The position numbers and the translations under genes were made by a program. Below the pieces are notes generated by a model. The model had not been told where the DNA came from, did no database searches, and saw only the letters and a program-made list of their open reading frames with translations. A DNA stretch of 33,017 nt from an uncultured Mucilaginibacter sp. (GTDB lineage: Bacteria; Bacteroidota; Bacteroidia; Sphingobacteriales; Sphingobacteriaceae), in assembly GCA_903915155.1 (NCBI GenBank), contig CAIWRU010000093.1, positions 1 through 33,017 of the forward strand, in the 5' to 3' direction. Positions 1 to 7,330 of the stretch are shown here, one piece after another. The stretch's first letter is position 1. Every line of letters begins with the position of its first letter.

Positions 1-87
1 CATTATGGTTGTGAACGTGTTGCATTATTAGGTGCTAAATTCTTGAATATCTTAATTAGATTAATTACATCATTAAAATATTTTTAA
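1..87 (+). CDS. C-terminal end of an unidentified protein (partial)
   Basis: Frame 1 is open from the first base to a TAA at 85-87 and reads 28 residues, beginning HYGCERVALLGAKF and ending LITSLKYF. The upstream part lies outside the window. The tail is basic and hydrophobic, and I do not recognise a family from so short a piece. The next gene starts 20 bases later on the same strand. That this is real coding sequence is inferred only from the uninterrupted frame and codon choice like its neighbours. Confidence 0.4.
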   Translation, partial: HYGCERVALLGAKFLNILIRLITSLKYF

Positions 88-107
88 AAAATGAAAAACG
101 CCACATA

Positions 108-605
108 ATGATAAATAGAATATTGCCTGTCAAATCGACAGATTGCATGTTGTCAATGGGCATGCAAAAATCGGGTGCTGTTTTACCTAACAAGGTAGCG
201 GAGCTTGCCGCAACTACTTTAGCCACCGGTCGCAATAAAAATATTCAAGCGTTTCTCGCAATCTTATTACTGATATTAATAGGGTGCAAAAAAGAAAATT
301 ACTACTTACACTATCCTGTGGGATCAGCGTTTGTATTAAAGAGCGCGGTTGGCCCATTAACAGATTTCAATCAAAAAGGATGGATGATAAATGTATATAT
401 GCAGGATACTACCTGGTTACTGAACTTTAATATGGAGGTAAAGGATAGTAATTTAGCTTCAGAAGTAGAATTTACGCCTACCAATCCTTTCACTATAGTG
501 AAGGAGTGTGCAACTTGCTACGTAGGGCAGTTAGGTTATTATTGTAAAAGTAATAACAATCAGCTTTATATGATGCCGGAAGACGATATAAAGTTAGTAA
601 AGTAA
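108..605 (+). CDS. hypothetical lipoprotein, start uncertain
   Basis: The protein is 165 residues if read from the first ATG. A hydrophobic stretch, AFLAILLLILIGC, ends in a lipobox-like Cys near residue 60, followed by KKE, so the mature part is probably an outer-membrane or periplasmic lipoprotein of about 105 residues. A 59-residue leader is far too long for a signal peptide. In-frame ATGs at codons 14, 17 and 19 (the last at 162) shorten it, but none gives a typical 20-residue leader, so the 5' end may be altered or a non-ATG start may be used. The mature region has a Cys pair (ECATCYVG) and no domain I recognise. Function unknown. The downstream neighbourhood (606-1166) is non-coding and full of relics and repeats. 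Confidence 0.55.
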   Translation: MINRILPVKSTDCMLSMGMQKSGAVLPNKVAELAATTLATGRNKNIQAFLAILLLILIGCKKENYYLHYPVGSAFVLKSAVGPLTDFNQKGWMINVYMQDTTWLLNFNMEVKDSNLASEVEFTPTNPFTIVKECATCYVGQLGYYCKSNNNQLYMMPEDDIKLVK

Positions 606-766
606 TAGTTGAAAAATCGTACGTAAATGTAAATTGGCATGTGATTAATTATTGATGGTAGGTTCTCTCGCAGATCAATTCTGCAGGAAATTGAAATTTA
701 ATTATTTATTCTTTAAAACAGTTGATATAAAAACTTCCAACTCGAGTTAAAAATTGCGTTTTTGCT

Positions 767-828
767 TTACTTACTATGCGCACCCGTATAATCAATAGCT
801 AAATCACAAAAAACCTTACTCCTAAACT
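767..828 (-). pseudogene. relic of an M20 amidohydrolase gene, last ~20 codons only
   Basis: On the minus strand this segment reads CDLAIDYTGAHSK followed by a stop. The intact amidohydrolase at 10110-11417 ends CNLAIDYMDAHSK and a stop. By eye about 49 of 63 aligned bases agree, and a 1-base deletion breaks the frame just upstream (SLGV in one frame, then KVFCDLAIDY in another). Nothing resembling the rest of the gene precedes it. It is therefore the decayed 3' tip of a second copy or relative. Whether it arose from local duplication and deletion or from a transferred paralogue cannot be told here. Confidence 0.75.
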
Positions 829-876
829 GGCGTAATGCAGCGAAGCCCTAAAGCGGCATACTCCCCACTGCTGGCG

Positions 877-913
877 CACGCGTGCCGCGTGTAACTACAT
901 ACTTTTTGTTTCC
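877..913. repeat. short dispersed repeat, copy 1
   Basis: The segment starts CACGCGTGCCGCGTGTAACT and runs into a TTTTTGTTTCC tail. It matches 2401-2436 at all but a few positions. In this copy the flanking sequence does not complete the long palindrome seen at the second copy. It lies in the gene-free strip 606-1166, immediately downstream of the amidohydrolase relic. Confidence 0.6.
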
Positions 914-960
914 CCCTGCTGCCGCAAGCGCAATGTCATTAAGTTAAGGAAGATGTGATC

Positions 961-1110
961 CTACTATGCTCCGTAGGAGCAATATATTGGTAGCAAATAT
1001 TAATTAAACCCATTCTGCGTACCATAGGTACGCAACATAGCGGGGTTTCGCACCTACGGCACGGTATTTATTTCGATTTATTTTTCTACCAATATATAAC
1101 CCCTACGGGC
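961..1110. repeat. ~150-bp inverted-repeat element (MITE/REP-like)
   Basis: The left end 968-993 (GCTCCGTAGGAGCAATATAT then TGGTAG) is nearly the reverse complement of the right end 1086-1110 (CTACCAATATATAACCCCTA then CGGGC). Inside is a perfect 8-bp hairpin, TGCGTACC-ATA-GGTACGCA, at 1016-1034. No open reading frame is present. The nested palindromes resemble small non-autonomous elements that I recall from intergenic regions of Bacteroidota genomes. That family link is from memory and not shown here. Apart from this element and the repeat and relic listed separately, I see nothing recognisable in 606-1166. Confidence 0.65.
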
Positions 1111-1166
1111 TTTGCACCCTCATTGGCCGCCAGCGTCCCGCTTGTGGCCTGTATGCATGGTTTCCA

Positions 1167-2284
1167 TTATTTCCTACCGTAATAATTCTTCACCTTATTC
1201 AAATAGTCCAGCGTCCATCTCCGCTTTTTATTATCCAGCAGCGAGGCCTTCAATAATTTATAATACGCGTTGATGTAAAGCAGGTCGTTTTTTTCAAGAT
1301 AATACGACAAGATCTGTGCTTTATTGATTTTTGAGTTTTGATACTGACCTTGTAATGTTTTCGACTTTTCATCCCAGGCGTATTTAATTATGGTTGAATC
1401 GTCCAGTATACGCGGGCCGTATTCATAGTATGTTTTATCCGTATCGTCATGTAACTTCTCAAATTGCTGGTAATACACCATTTTCATGGTCAATGGGTTG
1501 GTATTTATAATGGTTGATTCAAGCCATAAAATGCGCAGCCCCCAAAATTCCTGCATGTTGCCATTCCCAAGTTCATTTAAAACAGGGATCAGTTTTCCGT
1601 TGTAATATTTATAAAAAAAGTAATTAAACCAGCAAATACCAGAACCCTCACTAAACCACTTTCCATAATAAACAACGGTTTTGCCATCTGTGTCTTTAAA
1701 GGATTTTAAGTCAGAGCCGAACCGGGTATTAAGATTATGCCTTGCAATTATTTTATTTTTTTGAAGAAGTACAAAAATGCATTCTCACAATGGTCGGGAT
1801 CACCCATACAAAGTGCATATTCATCAAAATCATGTTTGTTTTTATCGAATGAGTAAAAAACTACTGGTATAAGCCCGGTTTTATAGGTTAAAAAAATGCT
1901 CTTTTCGGTACATGTGATGTCTATGTCCTTGTTTTTAAAAATGCGTTTTGCGGTATTTACCCTAATTACACCTTTAAGGGCTGCACGTTTTAGTATATTG
2001 AGATCTTTTAACGACAATACTGTATCCATTTGTTTCCGACTCTTAAAAGCCGAATCTGCTTCAAAAGCGTCCTTATCTGCAAGTGGTTGTGTTGGTAACC
2101 GGCCGATACTATCTAAAAAATCTACCAGTTGTTTGTCGCTGTATTGGATATCATCCGGCGGGTCAGTATTTTTTTGTTTGGAAATAGCAATTTTATGCGG
2201 AACGGCCTTTTTTACAACCGGCTTTTGCCCGTTGTGGCAGCTTAGGAAAAGTAATAAAGGTAATAGGTTAAGTAACTTTTTCAT
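1167..2284 (-). pseudogene. hypothetical lipoprotein gene split by a frameshift
   Basis: The first part (2284 down to 1748, 178 codons) begins MKKLLNLLPLLLFLSC, a clear lipoprotein signal with Cys at residue 16. It ends ENAFLYFFKKIK and a stop. A different frame is open from 1784 to 1167 and continues smoothly (NKIIARHNLNTRFGSDLKSF onward, to KVKNYYGRK and a stop). The switch lies at a run of seven T (seven A in the mRNA) at 1756-1762. Adding one A restores one frame of 372 residues. I do not recognise the family; the second half is rich in Tyr, Lys and Asn. Possibilities are a real 1-base deletion (pseudogene), transcriptional slippage on A7, or a sequencing error in the homopolymer. The classic -1 heptamer does not fit the reading phase well. 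Confidence 0.75.
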
Positions 2285-2389
2285 TATAGGCGGGTACCAC
2301 GAAATAATGAAACGATATTCGTTTTACCCATATAAATCTACAATATAAATAAGCAATAATTAGGCGCTACAATTAAAAAATTAATTCTC

Positions 2390-2436
2390 CTATGCAGTCA
2401 CACGCGTACCGCGTTTGACTGCATAGTTTTGTTTCC
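2390..2436. repeat. long near-perfect palindrome with dispersed repeat copy 2
   Basis: Positions 2390-2406 pair with 2410-2426 around the 3-base loop TAC, with one mismatch in 17. The arm begins CTATGCAGTCACACGCG. Positions 2401-2436 also match the repeat at 877-913. It sits 3' of the minus-strand TonB receptor gene and 5' of the broken lipoprotein gene. It could act as a terminator for the receptor gene, but it has no long U tract directly after the stem in that direction. The second copy elsewhere argues for a mobile palindromic repeat. Confidence 0.65.
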
Positions 2437-2499
2437 ACAGGGTCTATCTTACCCAGCGGAAACTTGAAAGTGATTTAAAAGATTTACAGTGTTATTGTG

Positions 2500-4668
2500 C
2501 TATAATAACTTAAATTTTACACCTGCATTAACAACAATACCATCCAACGGTGCATATATATCATGGAAAACAGGGTCGATGATCGTTCCGCTATAAATAG
2601 CGCCCCAGTTGGTTTGCTTTTGGTTGGTGAGGTTTTCGGCATTGATAAATATGTCGAAATGCTTCCACATTTTTTGAACCAGTAACCCAAAAGTCCAGAA
2701 ACCTTGTCCTGTTGTTCCATCGTTCAATAGTTGTGAACTATTGTAGAAACCTTCTATCCCCGCTCTGAAACTGTTTTCAACTTCGTAGGTCACATCCGCA
2801 CTTATCCTGTTTTTTGGGGTAAGCGGCTGCGTTGTAGTAATTTCGGTTATATGCTGCTTAGTATCGGTATACGTATAGCCCAGGTAGATCCCTAAATTAT
2901 CTATAAAAAGTTTAAGGTTTGTTTCTGCGCCCGATGTAGTTAAATTTCCGGGAGCGTTGGCGTAAACATTATCTTCAAGCAAAAGGGGCTTATCCACCTT
3001 TGTATAAAAAAACAGTTGATTGATATTTACAACAGCATCGCCAAATGTGTTGCGATAACTCACATCACCGTTAAGGCCGTACGATTGCTCCGCTTTCAGG
3101 TTGGTTACAACAACGGGTTGGATGTCCCTGTATTCCTGTTCCTCTGTTTGATCGCTAAAAATGCTTGGCATTTTGTAGCCTAATCCTCCGCCTATCCTGC
3201 TGGTAAAATGTTCATCCAGCCTAAACAAGCCGTTTATCCGGGGTAATACAAAAAAGCCGCTAGCTTTATTTGCAGGAGCCGGGGTATTATGATCAAGCCT
3301 TAAACCTGTTTCTAACGAAAACCAGTTTGTTGCCTTGTAGGTATTTTGAATAAACCCGCCTATAGTAGTGTAATTGTAACTGAAATAATTTGCCGGGTAA
3401 GGCACTGCCAGTTCATCGGTAACAAGGTCGGCACCTGCAACCCAATTGAGCTTATTATGATGGTACAGGTAATTTACTTCGCTATAGGATGATGTTTGCT
3501 TGCCGTTGAATTGATACCCCGGTTCGGTCAGATCACGGTTAAAATAGCCTACGGTGTTTTTGAAATTGAGTTGGCTGGCTGTGTCGATAGTATGTGTGAA
3601 CGACAGCTGAGAAGAAAAACGATAACTAATATTTTGTTCGAAATATTGGTGCGTATCATTGGCATTACCGTCAACAACTTGTATATCGCCACCCAGCCTG
3701 TTCTCATAGGTGCCGTTCAAACCTACCCAGCCCGAATCCTTATCATTTATATAAAAAAATACTTTGGGATTTATAGTGACCCTGTTTGTTTTCGGTATTG
3801 CAGTAAAGGGTGTGCCCGCCGGTGCATATGCTCCGTTATAATTGTATGAGCTAAAAATAGTAGTACCTATGTGCTGCCATTTTTGAGAATAATAACCATC
3901 TGCATCAGCGCCCTTAGCGCTGGTGCCATTTAATAAAAATGTTAATTCCGGTTTGTTTCCAGGTGTTTTGCTTATAAGGTTCACCAATCTGGCTATTGCC
4001 CCTCCGCCATACAACGTTGATGCGGAGCCTTTAATAAACTCCACCTGCTTCAGATCGAGGGGCGATACCTGTAACAAACTTAATCCACCCGAAAAACCCT
4101 GGTAAAGTGGCATGCCATCTTTTAGTAATTGGGTGTACCTGCTGTCCAGCCCCTCTATCCTAAAATTTGCGGCACTGCTCACGGCCGATGTTTGCTGTAC
4201 CTGTATGCCTGTGGATTCGCCTAAAAGCATCTTAATATCGCCGGGGCGCATGGTGCTTTTTTCGTCAAGCTCTTCTAAGGGCAACGCCTCTATCCGGGTG
4301 GGTATGTCCTTAATATTCTGGTTTGTCCTGGTGGTTTGTACGGCAACTTCTGCCAGTTCGCCCGCCAATGGTTCGAGGTATATTTCTAATGGCCCGCTGG
4401 CGCTATTTGCTGGGAAATTGATAGTCAAGTCCTTTGCTATATAACCAACAATGCTGATGGTGACCTGAACCCGGCCATCGGGGATATTGTTGATAAAGAT
4501 TTGCCCGGACGTATCGGCAGTACTGCCTTTTTTTAACGATGTTATGATAGCCGTTGCACCTGTTAAGGGTTTTTTGGTATCGTCATCTTTTATAATGGCT
4601 TTAAATGTATTTTAGGCATATACAGCGTTGCAAACCAGTATTGCCAGTAGGGTTAAGATTTTTTTCAT
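2500..4668 (-). pseudogene. TonB-dependent outer-membrane receptor with premature stop at codon 19
   Basis: Translation from the ATG at 4668 gives MKKILTLLAILVCNAVYA, then TAA (4612-4614), then NTFKAIIKDDDTKKPLTGAT in the same frame and open to 2500. The stop sits exactly where a Gln (CAA) would follow the signal-peptidase site. One C-to-T change explains it, giving a 722-residue receptor otherwise. After the signal come a carboxypeptidase-like regulatory domain (about residues 20-105), a plug domain (about 110-225, with VEFIKGSASTLYGGGAIARL), and a beta-barrel to a C-terminal GVKFKLL. The next in-frame ATG (4428, codon 81) would lack any export signal, so this allele is probably non-functional. 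The family imports siderophores, haem, metals, cobalamin or glycans; the ligand cannot be named. It lies 93 bases after the small membrane-protein gene and is probably co-transcribed with it. Confidence 0.85.
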
Positions 4669-4761
4669 GAAATTATTAGTCAGCGCCGTTAAAACAGCAT
4701 TAGCGTGCAATAACATCCCGTTAAGAAGGACATTAAGAATTATCAGAAATTTGGAGAGACG

Positions 4762-5166
4762 CTAAGTCAGCGGCGGGCGAAATAATTCAGGATGAAATTC
4801 AGTAGTATTTATAGGTATTTGTAGCTGCGTATGACTGATTTTTATATCATTAATAAATAAATACACTGTTTCTGCCCGGTTGTATAAAAAGTTAAAACCG
4901 GCAGGGGTGTGTTGAAACTGAACTGCTGACGACTGTGTTTCGGGCTTGTCGTTTTTATTGTGGTCCAGCAACGCCTTACCGCCGAGCAGGTAGTCGCCTA
5001 TAAAATCAAACACACCTGCTTCTTCCGGGGTGGTTAGTTTTTTATAATTATGATACATCCCGGGCAGATCGTTCATTAACGAAAGATCGCCCAGGGGTAA
5101 CATTATGCTACCCGCTAAAAAAATGCAGGTAAAATAATATAATATGAGCTTTCTGATTAGCATCAC
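4762..5166 (-). CDS. small membrane-anchored hypothetical protein upstream of TonB receptor
   Basis: The protein has 134 residues with one N-terminal hydrophobic segment (LILYYFTCIFLAGSIMLPLG, about residues 7-26), followed by a soluble domain containing FDFIGDYLLGG and the C-terminal tail FHPELFRPPLT. It is encoded directly upstream of the receptor gene in the same orientation. As I recall, small proteins of this build, with a Pro-Pro tail, often accompany TonB receptor genes in Bacteroidota, and their role is not established. If the receptor is dead, this partner may be losing its function too. It could be periplasmic, held by the N-terminal segment, or exported after cleavage. Confidence 0.65.
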   Translation of the reverse strand: MMLIRKLILYYFTCIFLAGSIMLPLGDLSLMNDLPGMYHNYKKLTTPEEAGVFDFIGDYLLGGKALLDHNKNDKPETQSSAVQFQHTPAGFNFLYNRAETVYLFINDIKISHTQLQIPINTTEFHPELFRPPLT

Positions 5167-5205
5167 CGCGAAGTTATGGGATTAACTTTACTAAATGCAG
5201 AATAA

Positions 5206-5245
5206 ATTTAAGTTTCTCGCAGGGTTCCCTGCGAGAAACTTAAAT
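5206..5245 (-). terminator. perfect 19-bp hairpin after the metalloprotease gene
   Basis: ATTTAAGTTTCTCGCAGGG (5206-5224) and its exact reverse complement (5227-5245) are separated by two bases. It begins 6 bases past the stop of the minus-strand protease gene at 5252. The outer part of the stem is A/T-rich, so the hairpin can serve as an intrinsic terminator. It would insulate the protease gene from the receptor unit at 5166. Confidence 0.7.
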
Positions 5246-5251
5246 ACCTGT

Positions 5252-7024
5252 TTACTGCGTTTTGGTAACTGTTACATTGTCAATATCAGTACTGCAAAAA
5301 CTACCCGAAGCAGCTAATCCAAAATAAATTGTGCTGTTAAGGGCAGCGAAGTTATAGGTATTATATGCTGTCCACGTTATGTTATCGCTGGAGTAATAAG
5401 AACTGACGGTATTACCTGCCCGTACAAGTTTTAACCACATCGGCATGGCCAAAGTAGTAACAGCGTTATAATCGGTGCTGCCGCCGTCCGAGGTTCTGAA
5501 TATATCGAACACCCCGCGTGTGTCGAGCGAGTTCAAACATATATAACCACTGTTCGCCGCAAGGCTGTTCCTGATCATAATGCCGCCAAAATAGTTGTAG
5601 GTAGCTGACACATCTTTCACTCGTGCTACAATTTGCCCGTTACCTGTTAAGGTTTGATAAATAAAAGAAAAATTATCGCTGGGGTCTGCTACACCGGTGC
5701 CAAAGCTTGTAATTCTGAAATTCTGGTTAGCGGCAGTATAACAAAAGCTACCGGGCTGTAAGCTGGTGCCCACATCCGCAAAATGCCAGGCAGCAGGTTG
5801 TATGTCGCACGATTTGTTATTATCAAAATCGATATTTATAGTAGGGATACTGTTACTGTACGAATAACCATAACTATCGTTAGTGTATTCGCCATTTTTC
5901 AATACCAGCTCTATTTGAAGATTATATGGGCCATCAAGAGTTTGCAATTCCTTCACAGGCATAGTAACAGTAAAGCTGCTGTCGCTACCGGGTTTTACCG
6001 ACCATGCGACTCTATAATATCCCTGGCTGGGCGTAGCATAAGGGTCCTGGTAAATATTTACGTCAGTCACAGGTATATTGCTCGCAAAAGTACCCGAGAC
6101 AACAAGATTGCCATCTTTATAGCTTGCATGTAAACTGGTAAGCCCGCTGATATGCCCATTGTAATAGGTTACCCCGGGGGCGGTAGCAAATGCCTGGCAA
6201 TTGTTTAGAATGGAACAACCTGCACGGTTAATAAATGTAGGGCTCAGCCCCAGGGTGCCGTTCCCAGCGAACATAAGGTTCATGCCTTGTGCGGGGTTTG
6301 CATTTTCGGTGTTTGTTTGGTGACTATGTGGTAAATTCAACCCATGCCCTAATTCGTGCATCATGCCACCGAACCAAACACTAAATTCATTGCCTAATGA
6401 ACCTGTATTGCCAACATATTTAATATCAAGCTGCGGATAATCCAATGCATAACAATAAGGTGCTGTGCCATAAAAAGGGACGTCGGCAGTATTTGGGTCG
6501 GGTATTGCTGTTAGTATTAATACATGCTCACTTGTTTTAAGGGTTGGGTTTTGGGCTAAGTAAGCGTCCACTTCGGCCCGTAAATTTGTGGCATCGGCAT
6601 AATGATACGAGCCCAGCGGCTGTTTGCCATGCACCAGTAGTATTTGTACTTTACTGGTGTCGGCATTTTGTGTGAATAGCCCGAAGGTTTTTGATTCATA
6701 CCCATTAGCGATCATGTTTTGCCTGTAAAAATTCTGGCCATAAAGCATTAAGGCACTTAGTCGTGTTTCATAAGTAGTGTCGAGAGTCACGTCGTTCGGC
6801 ACAAAATATATAATAGTTAAATTGTAAGGTTGTGCCGAGGAGTATTTTACCCCATTATAAGTATTGGTATACTTTTTTTCATTTGGAGGAGTGACAGGTG
6901 GTTTGCCTTTCGCAGGTCCCACCTTTTTGCAGGATAACCCGAACAGGAGAAGGCATATGCCTATCGCTGCTATGAATGGTAATTGATTAAGCTTAAAGGA
7001 TTTTTTTAATAAAGATGTTTTCAT
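5252..7024 (-). CDS. secreted zinc metalloprotease lipoprotein (metzincin-like) with C-terminal lectin-like domain
   Basis: The protein has 590 residues. The N-terminus carries a hydrophobic leader ending LLLFGLSCKK, which suggests a lipoprotein (Cys 32), followed by a Pro/Lys-rich linker. The catalytic motif HELGHGLNLPH (about residues 223-233) matches the HExxHxxGxxH/HExxHxxxxxH zinc site. GMNLMFAG about 20 residues later is a plausible Met-turn. The middle (about 285-395) looks like a beta-sandwich. The C-terminal 180 residues (DNFSFIYQTLTGNGQIVARV, later GGIMIRNS, WLKLVRAGN and YFGLAASG) resemble the DUF1349/concanavalin-like fold. It probably works at the cell surface on protein or glycoprotein. 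The substrate and exact peptidase family are not determined. It stands alone, with a strong hairpin after it. Confidence 0.8.
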   Translation of the reverse strand: MKTSLLKKSFKLNQLPFIAAIGICLLLFGLSCKKVGPAKGKPPVTPPNEKKYTNTYNGVKYSSAQPYNLTIIYFVPNDVTLDTTYETRLSALMLYGQNFYRQNMIANGYESKTFGLFTQNADTSKVQILLVHGKQPLGSYHYADATNLRAEVDAYLAQNPTLKTSEHVLILTAIPDPNTADVPFYGTAPYCYALDYPQLDIKYVGNTGSLGNEFSVWFGGMMHELGHGLNLPHSHQTNTENANPAQGMNLMFAGNGTLGLSPTFINRAGCSILNNCQAFATAPGVTYYNGHISGLTSLHASYKDGNLVVSGTFASNIPVTDVNIYQDPYATPSQGYYRVAWSVKPGSDSSFTVTMPVKELQTLDGPYNLQIELVLKNGEYTNDSYGYSYSNSIPTINIDFDNNKSCDIQPAAWHFADVGTSLQPGSFCYTAANQNFRITSFGTGVADPSDNFSFIYQTLTGNGQIVARVKDVSATYNYFGGIMIRNSLAANSGYICLNSLDTRGVFDIFRTSDGGSTDYNAVTTLAMPMWLKLVRAGNTVSSYYSSDNITWTAYNTYNFAALNSTIYFGLAASGSFCSTDIDNVTVTKTQ

Positions 7025-7330
7025 GGTTTGATAATAAATAGGTTAGATGATTTTAAAGGCCTGGATAATTCTAAAGCTAAGTGATATTGCTTGCAAAGAA
7101 ATAATTAACAAAGCGCAAACGTTTGATAACTACTTGTAAATAAATAAAATCTTGTTGTTGATCCTCGCCCGAAGCGAGTAAGCAGCGAAGGCTTAGAGTG
7201 CGGCGCTCTTGTGTCTTTTTAGCTTCATTAATACACCCCTGCAGCCGTAATTCCGGCGCGCCACCGCTAAAGCGGCTCGCGGTCAAAATGAGAACTTTAA
7301 TGGCAGGTCAGCAGGTTCAAAGCTCAGCTG
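7025..7330. other. 306-bp intergenic region with a GC-rich palindromic stretch
   Basis: No convincing gene is present. The part next to the protease start (7025-7150) is AT-rich and should hold its promoter, though I cannot fix a clear -33/-7 pair. The stretch 7160-7290 is distinctly GC-rich and holds small palindromes: CTCGC-CCGAA-GCGAG, AGAG-TGCGGCG-CTCT and CCGCT-AA-AGCGG. This could be a degraded repeat element or the terminator region of the upstream rhamnosidase gene. Confidence 0.45.

Noticed and set aside
1740..1770. Programmed -1 ribosomal frameshift at the A7 run
   Set aside because: The run is read as AAA-AAA-A after TTC, so the X-XXY-YYZ heptamer is out of phase, and no stimulatory stem was seen; mutation, RNA slippage or error are simpler.
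2517..2720. Separate 67-codon frame on the minus strand at the receptor's 3' end
   Set aside because: It is an alternative frame inside the receptor gene, with no start signal or family resemblance.
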